The notes under the pieces are model-generated. The model was not told the DNA's origin. It saw nothing but the letters and a program-made list of their open reading frames with translations, and ran no database searches. Source: Trichoplusia ni (lineage: Eukaryota; Arthropoda; Insecta; Lepidoptera; Noctuidae). From it: DNA of 64,000 nt. The DNA is taken from positions 6,031,657-6,095,656 of the forward strand of contig NC_039482.1 in the NCBI RefSeq assembly GCF_003590095.1. The letters are read 5' to 3'. Made by a program: the position numbers and the translations under genes. Of this stretch, positions 22,773-33,964 are shown piece after piece (position 1 is the first letter of the stretch; each line of letters starts with the position of its first letter).

Positions 22773-24387
22773 ATAGTAAGGGTCTGAAGCAAATATGTCT
22801 GTTCTTTAAGACAAGTCGGACTCGCTTCACGAAATTCAACACAAATGTATGTTTGCGCAGAAGTTATTTGTCAGACAAACTAAAGCCACTGTTTTAAACT
22901 TCTATCTTCGTAAACTACAAAAGAATGAAATGAATAAACTTAGTACTTTAAAAACATATGTTTTTGTACTCGCTTTTGGCCAGAAATCGCGAAAAGTCAC
23001 AATCATCAGAGATGTTAGAGAGAGAAAGAAAATGAAAAGGCGTTTGCCCAGTGAAATCCTACAGAACATTACATAGAATCAACTAGCAATGTCTTCTGAG
23101 CATTCCGAATTAGACAATCGATAATAACACTATCAACATAAACACGTAAGCAACACAATTCAAGACAAACCATTAAAGTTTATAGCGCTATTAGGAGCAA
23201 CTAAACAAACGGCAGCATTTTAAATAAGTACCAAAAGCGCTGAGCCCTCCAAAACACTTTAGCTTCCCCTTTAAGTGCGCTATATTTAAAACACGTTATG
23301 AAAACATCCCACCCTTTGGTGGTTAAAAAAAGCACAATCGAGTACTCATTACCGCCTCACTATACGGCAAAGGCCTGGGCCACAAAGTTTTAAATTTTAA
23401 TATCATTTGCTGGCCACCCCGGCTTCAAGTAGGTACAGTTTTTCCCCTGGCAATACTCGACATCCGATGTTAATGAGAGCTTATAAGGAATGGATTTTGT
23501 AAATTAATGCTTCAAGACCAAAGAGGTCGGGTTTTTTGGCGTGCTTTGAGAATTACTTTCACAATGAAAAGACTCAAGTTATTAATTTTTTGGGAGTAGT
23601 GGAGGCAATTTCAGAATCTGTAATCTTTCTTTTCATATACAGTTTAGAGACAGCTTTATCCACTATTTTCAAAATTAGACACCATTCAAGAATCTTTTTT
23701 TCGCAAGGGATAATCCCTGCAGGCATGAAAACATTTTACTGTTTTATAAAAGTTTAACGGAAGTTTTAAGGGAACATTACGGTAAACGAGCAAAGGGCAG
23801 GGGAGCATAGAGATTGATTGCACGATAGATTTTAAGTAATCGGGGAAAAAGGGGTGATTCAGCGGATATCAAAAGGAAAAAAAACACTCGCTTCCGCTGT
23901 GCTATTTTATAAAAATGCAATGTTAGGAGTCACGGCTGTATGATATCAAAATCATGTCAAAACTCGCTCTTTTTGACGTCTTTACTTCTTTCAGAGCAGA
24001 ATTTATGAGCACCACAGATGACAGATGAAATAATCACTAGTTTGGACCGGCAAACTGTAGAGATGAAGTCAATTAAAAACAACTATTTGAGTTGTTTACT
24101 ATCGATAAATAAACAAGTTAACAGTCTACACAGGCATTTTTAAAATCATTCCAGACATTAAATATCATAATTTTATTGAAACAACAAAATATATAAGTTA
24201 CTTAGTTTGTACTTGTAAAATCAATACACCAAAGACAACCGCAAAGGTGAAATAAAATCGAAGAAACTTGCACCAACTCAATGCAGATAAAAATTACAAT
24301 TTTACAATCGAAACAGTGGCAGCATCGTTTTGTTAACATTTTATAGTACAAGAGAATTAAACGCATGAACATACAACGATCTTCTAT
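22773..24387. other. Noncoding stretch with a weak SINE relic
   Basis: Near 23.35-23.39 kb, CCTCACTATACGGCAAAGGC then CTGGGCCAC resembles the SINE-like relics at 3.9 and 15.7 kb. No gene is supported. Confidence 0.4.
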
Positions 24388-24497
24388 AAGACTGTTGGTG
24401 ACATGTGTGGGAGCGAGACAACGCTCTACATGGCGTAGCGGCATCTCCCTTCCACATTAACAATAACGTACTTTAAGAGGTGTCGGTAAACCCCAGG
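24388..24497. repeat. Palindromic element copy 9, among the most complete
   Basis: Left extension AAGACTGTTG (24388-24397) is followed by TGTGGGAGCGAGACAACGCT, CTACA, a short centre, GTAGCGGCATCTCCCTTCCA, then AACAATAACGTACTTTAAG and GGTAAACCCCAGG. The left AAGACTGTTG mirrors the CAACAGTCTT tail of other copies. So the full element is about 110 bp of nested dyad symmetry. Confidence 0.75.
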
Positions 24498-25556
24498 TCA
24501 CTAGTACCAGGATAGATATCTCAAGTAGTAAATACTTGAAATATAGTACTTTTATGTTAATTTCGTCGACCGAGTCAAACTCACACCGTTTGCGCGCTGT
24601 TTATGTTAAATTTATTCAAAACGAACACCACTGCATGAAAACGTATTTATATTTTATTACGGAGCACAGGGGACATATTAATTTCTTCTGTTACATAAGT
24701 CATTTACGAATTCCTGTGGTTCTGTTATGTAAATATGGATTTATTTGGGGTTAACTTTTCATAGGTGTGTTTCATTGCGAATATTTCATTTAGTTTTTAT
24801 TTTTGTCGTCAATGCAGAACGTCATGTCACAAGCAAATTCTTGCTTAAAGGATGGTCCAAATTATATTATGTAAAAACTGAAAAGTGATGTCTTTTTGTT
24901 ACACTGCAGGGCAAAGGCCTCTATTCCATTCATCCACTTGATATATATTATCTGCACCATATATTGTTATTGAAGTCTGTCTTAGTACCTTATGGAATTA
25001 ATTAAAACAGTCATTTTTACAAAATATTATATTAATAAAATTTTCCAAATTAAAAAGTAGACTGGTTTCGAACTGCATGGTAACTAATTAACAGATACTC
25101 CAAAAGTACACAGACAGTAACAGTAAAAGGTACAAGATACCATTTTAACTAAAAAGTTAAAAGAAGTTTGCTTGCATCTCAAAGACTGGTTTGAAAGTCC
25201 TTAAAATATAAATATAAATTCTATCATTTAAATTTCATAAATGGAACGGGACATTTCAGCGGCCATTTTGTTTTATTTTCCCTGAAGCCTTACCTTGATG
25301 CTACAGAGTACCGTAAAGAAAACTTGGCAATTATAAAAGTTGAAAAGTTTGTTATTTTTTTAAACTTTTCAGAATTTTAAATTAATCCGGTCAAGTGCTA
25401 ACTAAGGATTTTGTGTAAATAAGCTAAAGAAAAACATTTTTTTAAAACAAAAATGGTCTCCCATCAAATTTATAACCGGCCTAACCGTAACTTAAACTTG
25501 ATATAAACTTCCATAGCGGCAACAGAAAAACATAATCTTAAAAAAATCTAATGTCT
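24498..25556. other. Noncoding stretch
   Basis: A scrap of the SINE-like family (ACTGCAGGGCAAAGGCCTCT, about 24903-24922) is the only recognised item. Confidence 0.4.
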
Positions 25557-25646
25557 ACCTATCCCGGCTCGTGTGATACAACGTTGACGGACAGCGGAAT
25601 CTAATAGGGATTAGTTTTTATCCTTTGAGTACGGAACCACGAAAAC
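25557..25646 (+). repeat. Interspersed repeat end (GACGGACAGCGGAATCTAATAG type)
   Basis: Contains TGACGGACAGCGGAATCTAA, TTTTTATCCTTTGAGTACGG and AACCACGAAAAC: the end of the same repeat family as 8.1 and 47.7 kb. Confidence 0.55.
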
Positions 25647-27430
25647 AACTGCAACTAAACCAGCGTCAAATATAACAGATTTTATCTATTCCTTACATTG
25701 TGCGGTATCCGATGGTAAAGCGTCCTATTTCACGTGCGACGTGTGGGCCGACAATAGGACCCATTGTTACTGCGAATAACACGAATGCAGTTTATTTTTC
25801 CGATAGCAGTTATTCTAGAGATGTAGACTGCTGTTGGATATGAATATCTTTGCTTTTTGTAGATAGGGATAGGAATTTGATATTAGCTGTTTTTATGCCG
25901 ATGAATCTTTAGTTCAAAACGACTATAATATTTTTCATCTTTTACTAACGAACGCAACAATAACTATTATTATCTGTTTTTCAAACTTTGCTCAGAAGTG
26001 TCAAGGATAAATACCAATTCAGCAAGTTCAGGAGGACTTCTTTATAACTTACTATCCATTAATATAAGCACAGTTTTTTATATACCTAATAACATCATAA
26101 ACGATGAATGTCAAACTTGACAAATGTCAAAGATTGTTCAACTGTCAAATAACACTTCCAAAAGCAAAGATATCGCTCATTCAGCCACAAACATACTCGA
26201 GTAAAACAGCGCGAGTTAGAATCGATTAGACTTACGTACCAACGAGATTGGTTCATAAAACATTCATGCACGTCTACGGAACTGCTCCGCGCTATTAACG
26301 GCAGTGTCTCAATAGGGAACTATCTCCTTAATAGATCATTAGTTAGTTCAAACTTGGTATGGCTTCTTCATTATGAGATTACGCGGCACAGTGAATTATT
26401 GATGAAGAAAGTGTAGCTTCATATTGTTCTCATATCGTCCTCGGAATTGAAAGGGTATTTAAGTTGCTACAATATTGGGTTGATATCTCAGCACCTTTTA
26501 CAGATTTCCGTCATTAAGCATTTGTAAGCATCTTTAACACTATGAAACATATTTTGTATTTGTACTCTTTCCATTCATCTACAAATCTTGAAAGACAACA
26601 CAAAAATAGCATAATTAATACGGACATGTTTAATTATCCGAACACTTCATAATCGCCTTGAAATCAAATTCTAAGAATTGAAATATCAAGTTAACTATTA
26701 TTTTGAATCAGTTAATATAAATTTGAGACGGTTTGAATATAGAACTGAGCTAAATCCACTTTTTATGACTACCTGGAAACCAAAAGGTCGTCGTTAAGCT
26801 AAAATGTTACCAACAACCAAATCCCTTCTTTATATTGTTTTATTATTCCTTTTTACGGCTAGCAACACGACTACACGAGTAAGATATTATTTTCGAAGAA
26901 TGAGAAACTTGGATATAAAGATTTGAGTTATTTTTAAAGATATACCGTCGAGACATTATAAGCTAGATACAGAAATCTAATTAGTTTGACTAGATTATTT
27001 ATGAAAGTTAAATCTCGGTTCATGGACCAAAAACGTTGATTAGCAACACCAAGGCCACATTATTAATGTACTAAATTTATATTAAGTAAAGCTATGATAT
27101 TGGAATATTTAATTAGTAGGCATTTACAGCGAGTTTCGGTCTGACAAGGGAAATATTTGATACGAAATCTAACAATATTTTGTATCTCAAGTTGTCAAAA
27201 CTACAGTTCACGAAATATTCATTACGTCATTTTTTTAACTAGTATGATGCATAATGTTACATCACAGTTGAATCTCAACACAGAATGTAATGTTTGTCTG
27301 GAGTTGTGTAGATCTTCGATTAAGAGGTTTTGGCACTATGTTTAAAGGAAGTCTTTGCCCCTAAAGCGTACAACAATATTTGGTATGCTGTGTCGAAAAT
27401 AAAATTTTCATTCTCACATAAAATACTTAC
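25647..27430. other. Noncoding stretch, downstream intron of the minus-strand exon
   Basis: If the exon at 27431-27498 is real, this is intron 1 of that gene. A GC-richer patch at 25.69-25.79 kb contains a CACGTG E-box and a short open frame without splice sites. TGTCAA is repeated several times near 26.11-26.15 kb. No second exon was recognised. Confidence 0.4.
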
Positions 27431-27498
27431 GTTTCTAAATACTGGAAGACTCGGTACACCGGCTTTTTGTAAAGCAGGAATCCGTCGCAGCGCTCCAT
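27431..27498 (-). CDS. Candidate first coding exon of an unrecognised gene (partial)
   Basis: Reading the minus strand, ATG at 27498-27496 opens a frame of 22 codons plus two bases, beginning MERCDGFLLYKK and ending VFQYLE. The exon stops exactly at a consensus donor, AAAC/GTAAGTATTT (27430 downwards). The start context is GACATGG (purine at -3, G at +4), and the frame upstream is closed by a TGA 27 bases before the ATG. About two thirds of third codon positions are G or C, against an AT-rich background. I do not recognise the protein. No second exon was found, so the remainder lies either beyond a long intron or outside the window. A short N-terminal exon far from the rest is typical of long insect regulatory genes with alternative promoters, but that is inference. 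Confidence 0.5.
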
Positions 27499-27625
27499 GT
27501 CTGACACTTTATATTTCACCACTCACTTCAGCACAACACTATCAAAACACTCCACATTTACCATGCTAATGATATTCGTACAAAAATGTAAAAAACGTCC
27601 TTAATCACAGTATATATAAACATCA
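27499..27625 (-). promoter_or_regulatory. Putative 5' UTR and TATA-like promoter of the 27.5 kb exon
   Basis: On the minus strand a TATATATA box (27618-27611) lies about 115 bp upstream of the ATG. TCATTAG at about 27572-27566 could serve as an initiator, though it is some 48 bp from the TATA box, further than usual. Stops in all frames between here and the ATG are consistent with a UTR. Confidence 0.3.
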
Positions 27626-28792
27626 GTTCGTAAAAAATTAAGGCGTTGACAAAATGTTTACAAAATTTCTAACGTTGGTCCTTTAAAGTGACTTCGTTCT
27701 AAGGCTGATTACGAGATATATATTTGGTAAAGAAGCACTTATTGTGTATTATATTATACTACATTTAACGCCTATAAGGCGATCACAGTCCACATATTGG
27801 ATTGAGTATCTTCGGCTCTGTAAAGAAAAGGAATCATGATTTCGTGGAAAGTTTTGCGCAAAGGTTTGGGTGCGATAGCTTTTATTTCCTCGTTGTAAAG
27901 CAAACGCTAATAACAGACATCTGCAGTTATTACGTCTCTTGGACAAGCAGAGAATCAGCAATAACTATCAAAAACCCTATAATCTCTATTCCAAACATTA
28001 CTTATTATTGCCTATAACGTGTAACAGTACAAATTTCCATTAAATTTTTTTCGCTATCTCCTTACACAATTATCGCTACATACGTAACACTAGTACATGT
28101 CTTACTAATGTTAAACATAGCCTACCCTTGTTACGTTCGCGTCAATATCGTTCCTCTTTCGTTCCCCAACAATGGGAAGCCGCGCGATTGACATAAAGAC
28201 TCGGGAGAGCCGTCAAAATGTATGAGCTCTGAAACGTCTTTGTATTGAGAATATTTTGTATGTTAACGCCTGTATTTTCGCAGGGATATGTAAAGATTTC
28301 CGTTAGATTGAATGGCTTTGTGTAACGCCATTTAATTATAATGTGTTGAAGAGTTATATGTAATTTATTTGTAAAAACGTTTATCATTTCGGAATTGCCG
28401 GCATAGTCAGCATCAATTTGTGATGCGTTTGGTCATTTAGATTCATTTTCATAGTCAAGTATCTGCTATAATCAAATTTAAAAACATGAAATAAAACGTG
28501 TACAGCAAGATAAAAACCCATTGTGTGCAGAAATGTAAAAAACACAGTAACAGTCGGCAGCAAACATTATCATTTAGCTGTTGGAGTGTCGGCAGCATCC
28601 GGCACAGAACAATTGTTAACAGATAACACGACGTACATACTGAACGCGGACCACACGTCCATTCAGGCCAACATACAGTACTATACTTTCCAAATAAATA
28701 CAAAACTACCGTTCAAAAAAAGAACGCCAAAAACTTATCTACCATACATAAATTTCACAGAAATTAATCGTAAATATTTTATTCAAACATCT
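27626..28792. other. Noncoding stretch
   Basis: Several opposed frames of 70-106 codons occur. None has exon boundaries or domain character. The segment 28.15-28.26 kb is GC-richer and unique. Confidence 0.35.
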
Positions 28793-29110
28793 TCAAATAA
28801 GGAACCTTGTTTCGAAAGCATGCGAGACCGGCGCCGGGCATGACGTGTGCTCACGTCGATCGCTCAGACACGACTGACCAATAGTGTCCGCGACATGCAT
28901 TCTACATCCCAAATATGCGTACGCGCATCGCCGGAAGCAGGTGTCACGCACGCCACCTGTTCCTGTCGCGAATACCAAAAAGCGTGCTGACTTCTTCGAA
29001 CAATGACCTGTCTGGAGAACGGGTACCCGCATGGCTAATTGGGGCTTATTTCGGCATCGACACATGCGCATACGGCTATCGGTGTGCATCTGAATCTTTA
29101 TAACTGTCGT
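28793..29110. promoter_or_regulatory. GC/CpG-rich patch upstream of the minus-strand exon
   Basis: A 300 bp stretch visibly richer in G, C and CpG than its surroundings (for example GAGACCGGCGCCGGGCATGA, TACGCGCATCGCCGGAAGC). It lies about 1.3 kb upstream of the candidate first exon on the same strand orientation. Overlapping open frames (112 codons minus, 62 plus) are a side effect of the GC content. It could be a promoter, enhancer or UTR exon; nothing identifies which. Confidence 0.3.
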
Positions 29111-30611
29111 GTCAAATACCACGTGGCTCACATACGTTACTGTCGAATTTAGAATTACTGTTAGTTTGTTTTTGTTGTTGGTTGCTTAAGTAGCGGTCAA
29201 GGCGATGAATAATTGATGGATCGTTGTACCCTAAAGTGGTGTTAAGTGGCCTCATGTTCATTAGCGCGGCTTTGAAGTGGCATTAGGCGCCGGCTGTAAG
29301 GTGGCTTATTACCATACATTAACGTTTAACTTTTTGTTAATTACAGGTACTTTACCACGCTTTTCTTTTGTAAGACTTGTGGTTTGTTTAGAAAAGCAGC
29401 TTTCTTCATTTTAATATTAGTTTTCTCCTAATGATACAGTGTATACAACAATTTCTCGCTCCAGTTCCTTATATTTTTAACATAACGTAGTTATCTAAAA
29501 TTCACAGCCGGAATACGAAAAACCGTCTCAAAATTCAAACATTATCGTCCAAAATCCAACGAAAGAGACTCGGAAAGCTGAACTTACAAATATCAACGAA
29601 ACAGGTCGCAATATAAAGTCCAAAATATGAAAGTCAAGTCTGATAACAAATTTATTCGGACGGTCGCATGCAGTTCGCGACGGAGTGAACTTATGTGAGC
29701 CAAACTTTGAGAGTTACTGATGCTTGAGTCCGTTGGAGTCATGAAGCGGACTTATTTATTATGTTACGTAGGTATATTTAACTAGATAGATATTACTGTA
29801 GTGTTTATTTTGGATGAGAATTGCACTTATTTTAAAATATGAATGCAAGTAAAAAGGCAAGTAAAAAGGGTGATGTTTGCTGACGGGATGAATCAAGTCG
29901 TGGATTATGATGATACGCATTGAGATAAGGTTCAGAATAAGATTATTCAACATTCCGATCAAATTTTCCAAAACTTCTAAGATAAGTAATGTATAATCTT
30001 AAGCTGCAGCAAATCAAACTGGAATTATTTTTACAACAGTAGTATCTTGATAATTTAGAAACCCCATTAAAATTCTTATTTTCTGATAAACTCTATTAAT
30101 ACGACAGATAGTTGCTAAGAAACATTAATTCAAAACAAATCTCCCAATTTCAACAATACAAACTATTTTATGAAATAGGGACTCTGGTTTATCAACAATA
30201 TACATAGCTAATATACCAACGTGTTATGAATCCAGAACGTTCATGTTTATCCTACATTAGTCCGCACACATTTCGGGTACGCCGGTAGTTCTCAACTTAA
30301 GGAGCATTTCCGAGAATTGCAGAAAATTGCAGGCTTCTATGACGTGCGGCAGAAGCACGAAAAATAAAAATAAAACAAGTCTTCAGAATATTGGACAGGG
30401 AACATATAGCCAGTATCATTTGCAGTGATGTGAGGGTAGTAATCACACCCCTTACGTTATCGGTTCAAATATACAAAAGTAAAACGGACGAAGAGCAAAA
30501 TAAATGGAATTGTAATAAAGGAAATGGACACATCACTCCTTTATCAGTCATTTGGGCAGTAGTATACATACGAGTAGAAATCTTTCCAAATTAGATGACC
30601 CAGCACCGTGT
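29111..30611. other. Noncoding stretch
   Basis: A 12 bp unit GCAAGTAAAAAG is exactly duplicated in tandem at 29845-29868. Otherwise nothing recognised. Confidence 0.4.
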
Positions 30612-30710
30612 CTGAAAGTAAGAATGAAGCACTTGCGGAAGCGAGACAACGCACTACACACGATGTAGAGCGCTGTCCCTCTTCCACACTTCAAGCCTTG
30701 CTACTAAAGA
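30612..30710. repeat. Palindromic element copy 10
   Basis: Left extension CTGAAAGTAAGAATG (mirror of the ACTTTAA tail), then GCGGAAGCGAGACAACGCAC, TACACA, a short centre, ATGTAGAGCGCTGTCCCTCT and TCCACA. Tail: AAGCCTTGCTACTAAAG. Confidence 0.75.
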
Positions 30711-31270
30711 TCCTGATAGACTGTCTCGTGTCAGTTGTAACTCACGGAAATGTTCCCTAAACGCAGCTTATTCATGAGCTCATGCAGTTGCTGTGTCAGA
30801 GTTCAACCGTAATATGCAAAGCAAGCTACATGAATACATAATATGCACATTCATTATGTAATACTGAATACTAGATTCAGCTGGTTTAGAATGTAGAGGA
30901 AACCAGATCAATCTCACTTTGGACGAGCACTCATTTGTGACGAAACAGTTTTGGGTCAAATGTTCTGGTTTGAAAAATATATGAAGTCTAGCATCCCATG
31001 ATAGTTATGCGGATTAACACTAAATTATAACTAAACAGCAGAATGCCGGCAATTCTCACCAAACCTAGGATCAAACGTAAACGGTTAATCACGCAATTTG
31101 TGAACAATAATGTGGTTCAGTACTATATCTGTATTTATATCTGGCCCTCTAATTGGTGCCTTTGCTAATTAATGTTAACCATGCAATGCTTTCACCCTTA
31201 GTTTTCAAGTATTATCGTAAAAAGTTGTAGAAGACCAATTTATTTTCCGTAAACTGGGAGCCTGTCGTGT

Positions 31271-31386
31271 CTAAAAGTAATAATAAAGCGGGTGTGGGAA
31301 AGAGATGCCGCTCTACACTGTGTATAGCGCTGCCCCGCTTCCACAACCATAAAAACTACTTACTTTAAGACATGGTGGTAGGCCCT
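31271..31386. repeat. Palindromic element copy 11, with both flanks
   Basis: Left extension CTAAAAGTAATAATAAAG, core GTGTGGGAAAGAGATGCCGC, TCTACACTG, TGTATAGCGCTGCCCCGCTT and CCACA, then ACTTACTTTAAGACATGG and TGGTAGGCCC. The right flank motif GGTAGGCCC is mirrored by GGGGACCTACC on the left of copies 4 and 6. It lies about 640 bp from copy 10. Confidence 0.75.
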
Positions 31387-32257
31387 CTGATAATATTCAC
31401 ATGGACAATCAGGTTTGAAAAAATTCAAGCTAAGAAAGATTAAGAAATTTCGGATAAAAAATGTAAACCGTTAAATGCCAGTTACTGTTAACTATGTGAA
31501 GTACGATAATAAATATGTCCCAAACATACACAGGATTAACAAATTACACCCATTTCTTAATCATTAAGTAGTTTACTCACTTAGGCTATTATTACAAGAA
31601 ACGTCGCTAGCCATCGACAGATAGAAAGATTTTAATATCCAAGCGCCTACCATCAAACGAATTCAGTGAGTTGAGGCTTGCGTCCTTGGAGCTAAAGTCG
31701 TCGGATATCGGAAACGTAGCGTCTTATACAAAAGGCTTTGGAGTACCCTCCCCTGGGAATGCAAACTCATTAAATAAATTAAATCAAAGGGAAGAACAAG
31801 TAATACAATTAAATTGAGGGTAATATCAAATTAGACGCTTTCCCGAAACGCGTGCGAAAGATGTAAAGACGTTTCAATTTTATTATTGGTCTTCAGGCAA
31901 TATTTGATGAAAATTCGCTGCTGAATCTTATAAATATCATTTTTACAATGAAACATCCAAAATAGTATTAAGTAATTTAGAGAACGTTTTTTTATTTATT
32001 TCAAAATCTCTTTTTTCATCTGCTCGCTCTATTGTCTGCATCATAAACAACTGTCATAATATCATCAAAATTAATATTGATTTAATTACCCTTCTTAATT
32101 GATATCATGTTTCCCGAATTGATCAATCGAACACACCTTATTTCGTAACCAATTAGTGGTTCAATAAATCGACATCCAAACAGAAAGGGGATTAACGTAC
32201 CTAATTAAAGTTCTCACAAACGATGGAAACGACTAACTAAGAAATCCTATTAATATA
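31387..32257. other. Noncoding stretch
   Basis: AT-rich; no gene or recognised repeat. Confidence 0.4.
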
Positions 32258-32476
32258 TTTTTATAATAACTATCGTGAGACTGATTCATTATTAAATGAT
32301 GTAACGGTTTACTCACGCGTATTTATCGGGGTAGCCCGACTAGTTTCGGACCCAACCGGAGTCCTTAATCATGAGCAGACGCGGCGGGATCGCGAGTCGA
32401 ACCTGAGTTCGTGGTCGAAATAGTATTCGCGGTCCGAAACTAGTCGGGCTACCCCGATAAATACCCTATTAATATA
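32246..32476 (-). mobile_element. SINE-like insertion with 12 bp target-site duplication and snap-back arms
   Basis: CCTATTAATATA occurs exactly at both ends (32246-32257 and 32465-32476), consistent with a 12 bp target-site duplication. On the minus strand the 207 bp body starts GTATTTATCGGGGTAGCCCG and contains a B-box-like GGTTCGACTC. It then carries the reverse complement of its own start (34 bp arms at 32319-32352 and 32431-32464) and ends TTATTATAAAAA. The arms are identical, so the transcript would fold back. The B-box-like motif and long TSD favour a pol III SINE mobilised by a LINE. The 14.94-15.08 kb copy shares the 3' half only. Confidence 0.65.
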
Positions 32477-32756
32477 ATCCGAAAGGATTATGACTCCTTA
32501 AACGTTAAGGAGAAAGCTAAGATATATTCTTTGCTTGATATTAAGCCGCGTTTTTATTTTGCACAAATAAAACCACCATCTTTGTTTTCTATAATAACTT
32601 TAACTGCGTAGCCGAGGGTCAAAGGTCAAGGTTCATCATCACACGAAACCTATTGTGTGCGAAGAGCGACAAACATTTGGGTCTTCCACAAATGCTTGTG
32701 ATGAATCTGGGTGTCTTGTATGTGAGTTAAATGTTTGTGAAAAACTCTTCAACTTC

Positions 32757-32825
32757 CAGTCGACTGTGTCCCACCGTTGGGCAAAGGCCCCCCCCATCTT
32801 TCCTCGATTCATAACTATGAGCCAC
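32757..32825 (+). repeat. SINE-like relic (GGGCAAAGGCCC family)
   Basis: Contains GTCGACTGTGTCCCACCGTT, GGGCAAAGGCCCCCCCC and ATCTTTCCTCGATTC, then ATGAGCCAC, in the order of the 3.9 kb relic. Confidence 0.55.
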
Positions 32826-33481
32826 TTAGAATCAGAGGATTCTACTTACTTCACTCATGCCCATATTTTTACAGAAAAAACCGTTTTTAAAAGATAACTT
32901 ATGAAGTTTCTTCCGGGTTCGTATCTACTGGAATGACATTTTGGGACTATGCACCTAGAGTAATAAGTTTAAAACTGCTTGGAAAACAGCCTGTAATAAC
33001 TTGACATATTATCGTCTGATTTTGACAAAAATAACGACAGAAACCAAATGAAATACGCATAAAACTTCTATTAATTAATTTCCACTCATATAATTATCCT
33101 TAATGAACTACTACATACATATAGCTTATAAACGACGCCAGATCGTCTAGCGATCACATCTCCGGTCACTGAACTCAGATGACTAACTATAAAGTGGCTT
33201 GTAGTCCCTTTACAGAATTAGATAGACTTGTCGCTTTGTCTACAGTCCTACAGGCAGAAGCTACAAGCTTTAATAGTCAGATGTTCATACGGAGGTGAGT
33301 GCTGAAGGGTTTTATTTGGGATTGGCTGGATGGGCCTGTTGGTGAATCGGAAAATATTATATGGACGTGTTTTTCAAAGTCATGTACTCTCCTACCTAAT
33401 TCGAGATACTACTCATAAACTTTGAATGATTTTAATGACCGTTTACTGACGCGTAATAATCGGCGCTTTTACAAAAGCTAA

Positions 33482-33664
33482 CAATATTTTGAATCTTGGT
33501 TTCTTCAGGATGTTTTCGTCCACCATTTGACAGTGATGTTTTAGGTTAAATAACAAAGTAGGTACATATCTATAAAATCACATAAGGTATTTTACCTGCA
33601 TCAGAATCGAACGTGCACCTCGAACATATAAATCGATACTCAGAACCGCAAAACCAGACAGAAG
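33482..33664 (+). repeat. SINE-like relic, 3' half
   Basis: Carries TTGAATCTTGGTTTCTTCAG, GATGTTTTCGTCCACCATTT, GACAGTGATG, TACCTGCATCAGAATCGAAC and ACTCAGAACCGCAAAACCAG. These match in order the 3' part of the longer element at 43.97-44.26 kb. The diverged copy lacks the 5' part. Confidence 0.55.
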
Positions 33665-33876
33665 TAATTATTTACCAACACTAGACTATAATTCATCTTC
33701 CATACTTCAAACTACATTGAACCAACCGTTGACAGCAAAGAAAACATTTTCCTCTTCGCATCTTCGTCTATCATTTTAACGAACTCTCAGATTTTTCTTT
33801 AGAATTCTTGTCAAGAGACTGGATGTCCCGCCGCGGGCCTCAAGAGACTAAAACCTCTACTACCTCTTAGTGTAAG

Positions 33877-33964
33877 GTGTGTAAGCGAGACAACGTACAA
33901 TATGATGTAGAGCACTATCTCTCTTCCACAAACGCAACAGTCTTGCTTTAAAACGTGGTGGCCT
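33877..33964. repeat. Palindromic element copy 12
   Basis: Left half GTGTAAGCGAGACAACGTAC, centre AATATGA, right half TGTAGAGCACTATCTCTCTT and CCACA, then tail CAACAGTCTTGCTTTAAAA and GTGGTGGCC. The right half and tail are close to consensus. Confidence 0.75.

Noticed and set aside
25680..25775. Short protein-like frame (SDGKASYFTCDVWADN)
   Set aside because: Only about 32 codons, no acceptor or donor at its ends; looks appealing but is within chance.
28793..29131. 112-codon minus-strand frame with many Cys/Arg
   Set aside because: Falls in a GC-rich patch with several overlapping open frames; no zinc-finger spacing or other domain.
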